Source: Campylobacterales bacterium
GTDB taxonomy: Bacteria > Campylobacterota > Campylobacteria > Campylobacterales > Arcobacteraceae
DNA length: 6,932 nucleotides
Direction: 5' to 3'
Assembly: GCA_016784825.1 (NCBI GenBank)
Contig: JADHTT010000037.1
Span: 1 to 6,932 of the forward strand
The position numbers were made by a program, and so were the translations under genes. Within the stretch, counting starts at the first letter, position 1. Each line of letters starts with the position of its first letter. A model generated the notes under the pieces. That model searched no databases, was not told the DNA's origin, and was given only the letters and a program-made list of their open reading frames with translations. This document shows positions 5,764 through 6,932 of the stretch, piece after piece.

Positions 5764-6932
5764 CTTTTATTCCTTTTTTTATTTGGTACTTTTCTACTAA
5801 TCGAAAGTACTAAACCAATTGCAATACACATTGATAACATAGAACTACCGCCATAGCTTAAAAGTGGTACAGCCATACCTTTAATAGGTATTGATCCTGT
5901 AATTCCAGCAAAATTTATTAATAATGCAAAAACAATAGACAAAGCAATACCCAATGTAAACAGATGATATATATTATCTTCTACACGCCTACTAACTCTA
6001 ATCATCCTTTGCACTACAATTAATAGTAAGCTTACAACTAGAAATAATCCTATAAAGCCTATCTCCTCAGTGATACCTGCTAATACAAAGTCTGTATGTA
6101 CTTCACTTAAGAATCCCATTTTTAAAGATCCCTCACCTAGTCCCGTACCAGTAAAACCACCGTTATTTATAGCATTTAATGAGTGTCCAACTTGATATGG
6201 TTCATCAAATCCTGTCACCCTTAATGCATTAGCCATACTATCTGGCATAATAGTTAAAAAGTTATCCTGAACCATACTCCACCAACTTTGAATCCTTTGA
6301 ATCCTATGTGGTGCTATTGCAATTAATGTTCCTAAAGCAATTAGCATTATTGCACCTAATATACCAAATATCTTAAAACTTCTATTTGCAAAGATCAATA
6401 ATGTAGCTGCAATTAATAAAAGCAAAACAAACTGTCCAAAATCTTTTTGTAACCATCCTACAAATATACCAAGTACAATAAATATAATCATATAAGGAAG
6501 ATAAAGTAAGCTCTCCTCTTTTAGTGGCATATGTTTTGGCTTTTTAATTAATCTATTCGCAAATGATTTTGAAATTATATATACAAATCCTATTTTAAAA
6601 AATTCAACAGGAGATAAGGATAATCCTGGAAGTTTAATCCATCTTGTCGCACCATATACCTCTTTTACTAAAAAGCTTGGTAAAAATGGCATAATCAAAA
6701 TAATAAATAAGAAACCCCAAAAAAATAATTCACCTGCTCTATCAAAATAAAGATCTGGATTAAATCGTGCAATTGTCCACATTAAAACAATACCCAAAAA
6801 ACCAACTGCAAGTTGTCTCATAAAAAAATGAAATTGAGATGCACCAATAAGCTCTACTGTGTAAATTGATAATGAATATGAGAAAACTATACTAACCACA
6901 ATAAGTAAAGATGCAGTAATAAAAAGGATACT
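5760..6932 (-). CDS. ftsW: Septal peptidoglycan glycosyltransferase FtsW, SEDS family (5' end missing)
   Basis: FtsW polymerises lipid II into glycan strands at the division site, working with a class B penicillin-binding protein. The frame stays open to the right edge: 11 codons (SILFITASLLI) precede the GTG at 6899 and belong to the first membrane helix, so the true start is outside the window. Numbering from that GTG, GATRWIKLPGLSLSPVEF (83-100) is a SEDS hallmark, and GLGEGSLKMGFLSEVHTDF (253-271) includes Asp270, matching the catalytic Asp of the HTD motif. IPIKGMAVPLLSYGGSS (337-353) has the KG form typical of FtsW; RodA usually has TG there. Nine or ten membrane helices are visible and the C-terminus is basic (PNKKRNKS). 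The loop QKDFGQ (151-156) differs from the usual QPDFGTA. The stop overlaps the murG TTG, joining the lipid II maker and the lipid II polymerase. RodA is the alternative, less likely. Confidence 0.93.
   Translation of the reverse strand, partial: SILFITASLLIVVSIVFSYSLSIYTVELIGASQFHFFMRQLAVGFLGIVLMWTIARFNPDLYFDRAGELFFWGFLFIILIMPFLPSFLVKEVYGATRWIKLPGLSLSPVEFFKIGFVYIISKSFANRLIKKPKHMPLKEESLLYLPYMIIFIVLGIFVGWLQKDFGQFVLLLLIAATLLIFANRSFKIFGILGAIMLIALGTLIAIAPHRIQRIQSWWSMVQDNFLTIMPDSMANALRVTGFDEPYQVGHSLNAINNGGFTGTGLGEGSLKMGFLSEVHTDFVLAGITEEIGFIGLFLVVSLLLIVVQRMIRVSRRVEDNIYHLFTLGIALSIVFALLINFAGITGSIPIKGMAVPLLSYGGSSMLSMCIAIGLVLSISRKVPNKKRNKS
5770..5775 (-). promoter_or_regulatory. murG ribosome binding site supporting a TTG start
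   Basis: On the minus strand AAGGAA lies 6 bases before the TTG at 5763, inside the last codons of ftsW. With the in-frame TAA at 5769-5767 just upstream of the TTG, this leaves TTG as the only usable start that keeps the N-terminal glycine loop. Confidence 0.75.

Noticed and set aside
6287..6304. Perfect tandem repeat of the 9-mer TTTGAATCC
   Set aside because: It encodes RIQRIQ in ftsW, in a region where FtsW proteins commonly have repeated Arg residues (YRxxR-like). Two copies inside a coding frame do not suggest a regulatory or slippage element.
6897..6899. GTG at 6899 as the true start of ftsW
   Set aside because: It falls in the middle of the first membrane helix, and 11 further hydrophobic codons continue to the window edge.
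1..6932. A new defence, mobile or secondary-metabolite system
   Set aside because: All genes but one belong to well-known housekeeping families in a conserved order. There are no transposases, integrases, repeats arrays, tRNA ends or sharp changes of base composition.

Overview
The window looks like chromosomal DNA from a Campylobacterota bacterium, most likely Arcobacter-like. The DNA is strongly AT-rich, codons favour A or T at the third position, and the protein sequences and gene order fit that phylum. From memory, Campylobacter jejuni has the same order of ctpA, purC, purS, purQ, a periplasmic protein and plsC (about Cj0511 to Cj0516). I could not check this by search. No mobile element, CRISPR array, tRNA or rRNA is visible, and no stretch without a gene is longer than about 60 bases.

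Left two thirds (1 to about 4820, plus strand). A tightly packed run of six genes reads rightward: the 3' part of a C-terminal processing protease (ctpA), a long and divergent SAICAR synthetase (purC), the two small subunits of FGAM synthase (purS, purQ), an unrecognised membrane-anchored periplasmic protein with a C-terminal SH3-like domain, and a 1-acylglycerol-3-phosphate acyltransferase (plsC). Most gaps are 2 to 24 bases, and the last pair shares an ATGA overlap. The one larger gap (57 bases, purC to purS) holds a good sigma-70 -10 box, so purS to plsC may also be transcribed separately. A stem-loop followed by a short T-run just after plsC probably ends the run.

Right third (4747 to 6932, minus strand). 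ftsW and murG read leftward as a coupled pair. MurG makes lipid II at the inner face of the membrane and FtsW polymerises it at the division septum, so the two act at consecutive stages. murG converges on plsC and their 3' ends overlap by 33 bases, so the plsC terminator lies inside the murG coding sequence.

Both edge genes are cut. The reading frames of ctpA and ftsW stay open to the window ends, so the internal ATG at 18 and the GTG at 6899 are not true starts. purS and murG both start with TTG, each supported by a ribosome binding site. The region is mainly ordinary housekeeping. The points most worth a second look are the divergent PurC, the uncharacterised SH3-like membrane protein, the purS promoter with its adjoining palindrome, and the terminator inside murG. 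I see no evidence for a new biological system.
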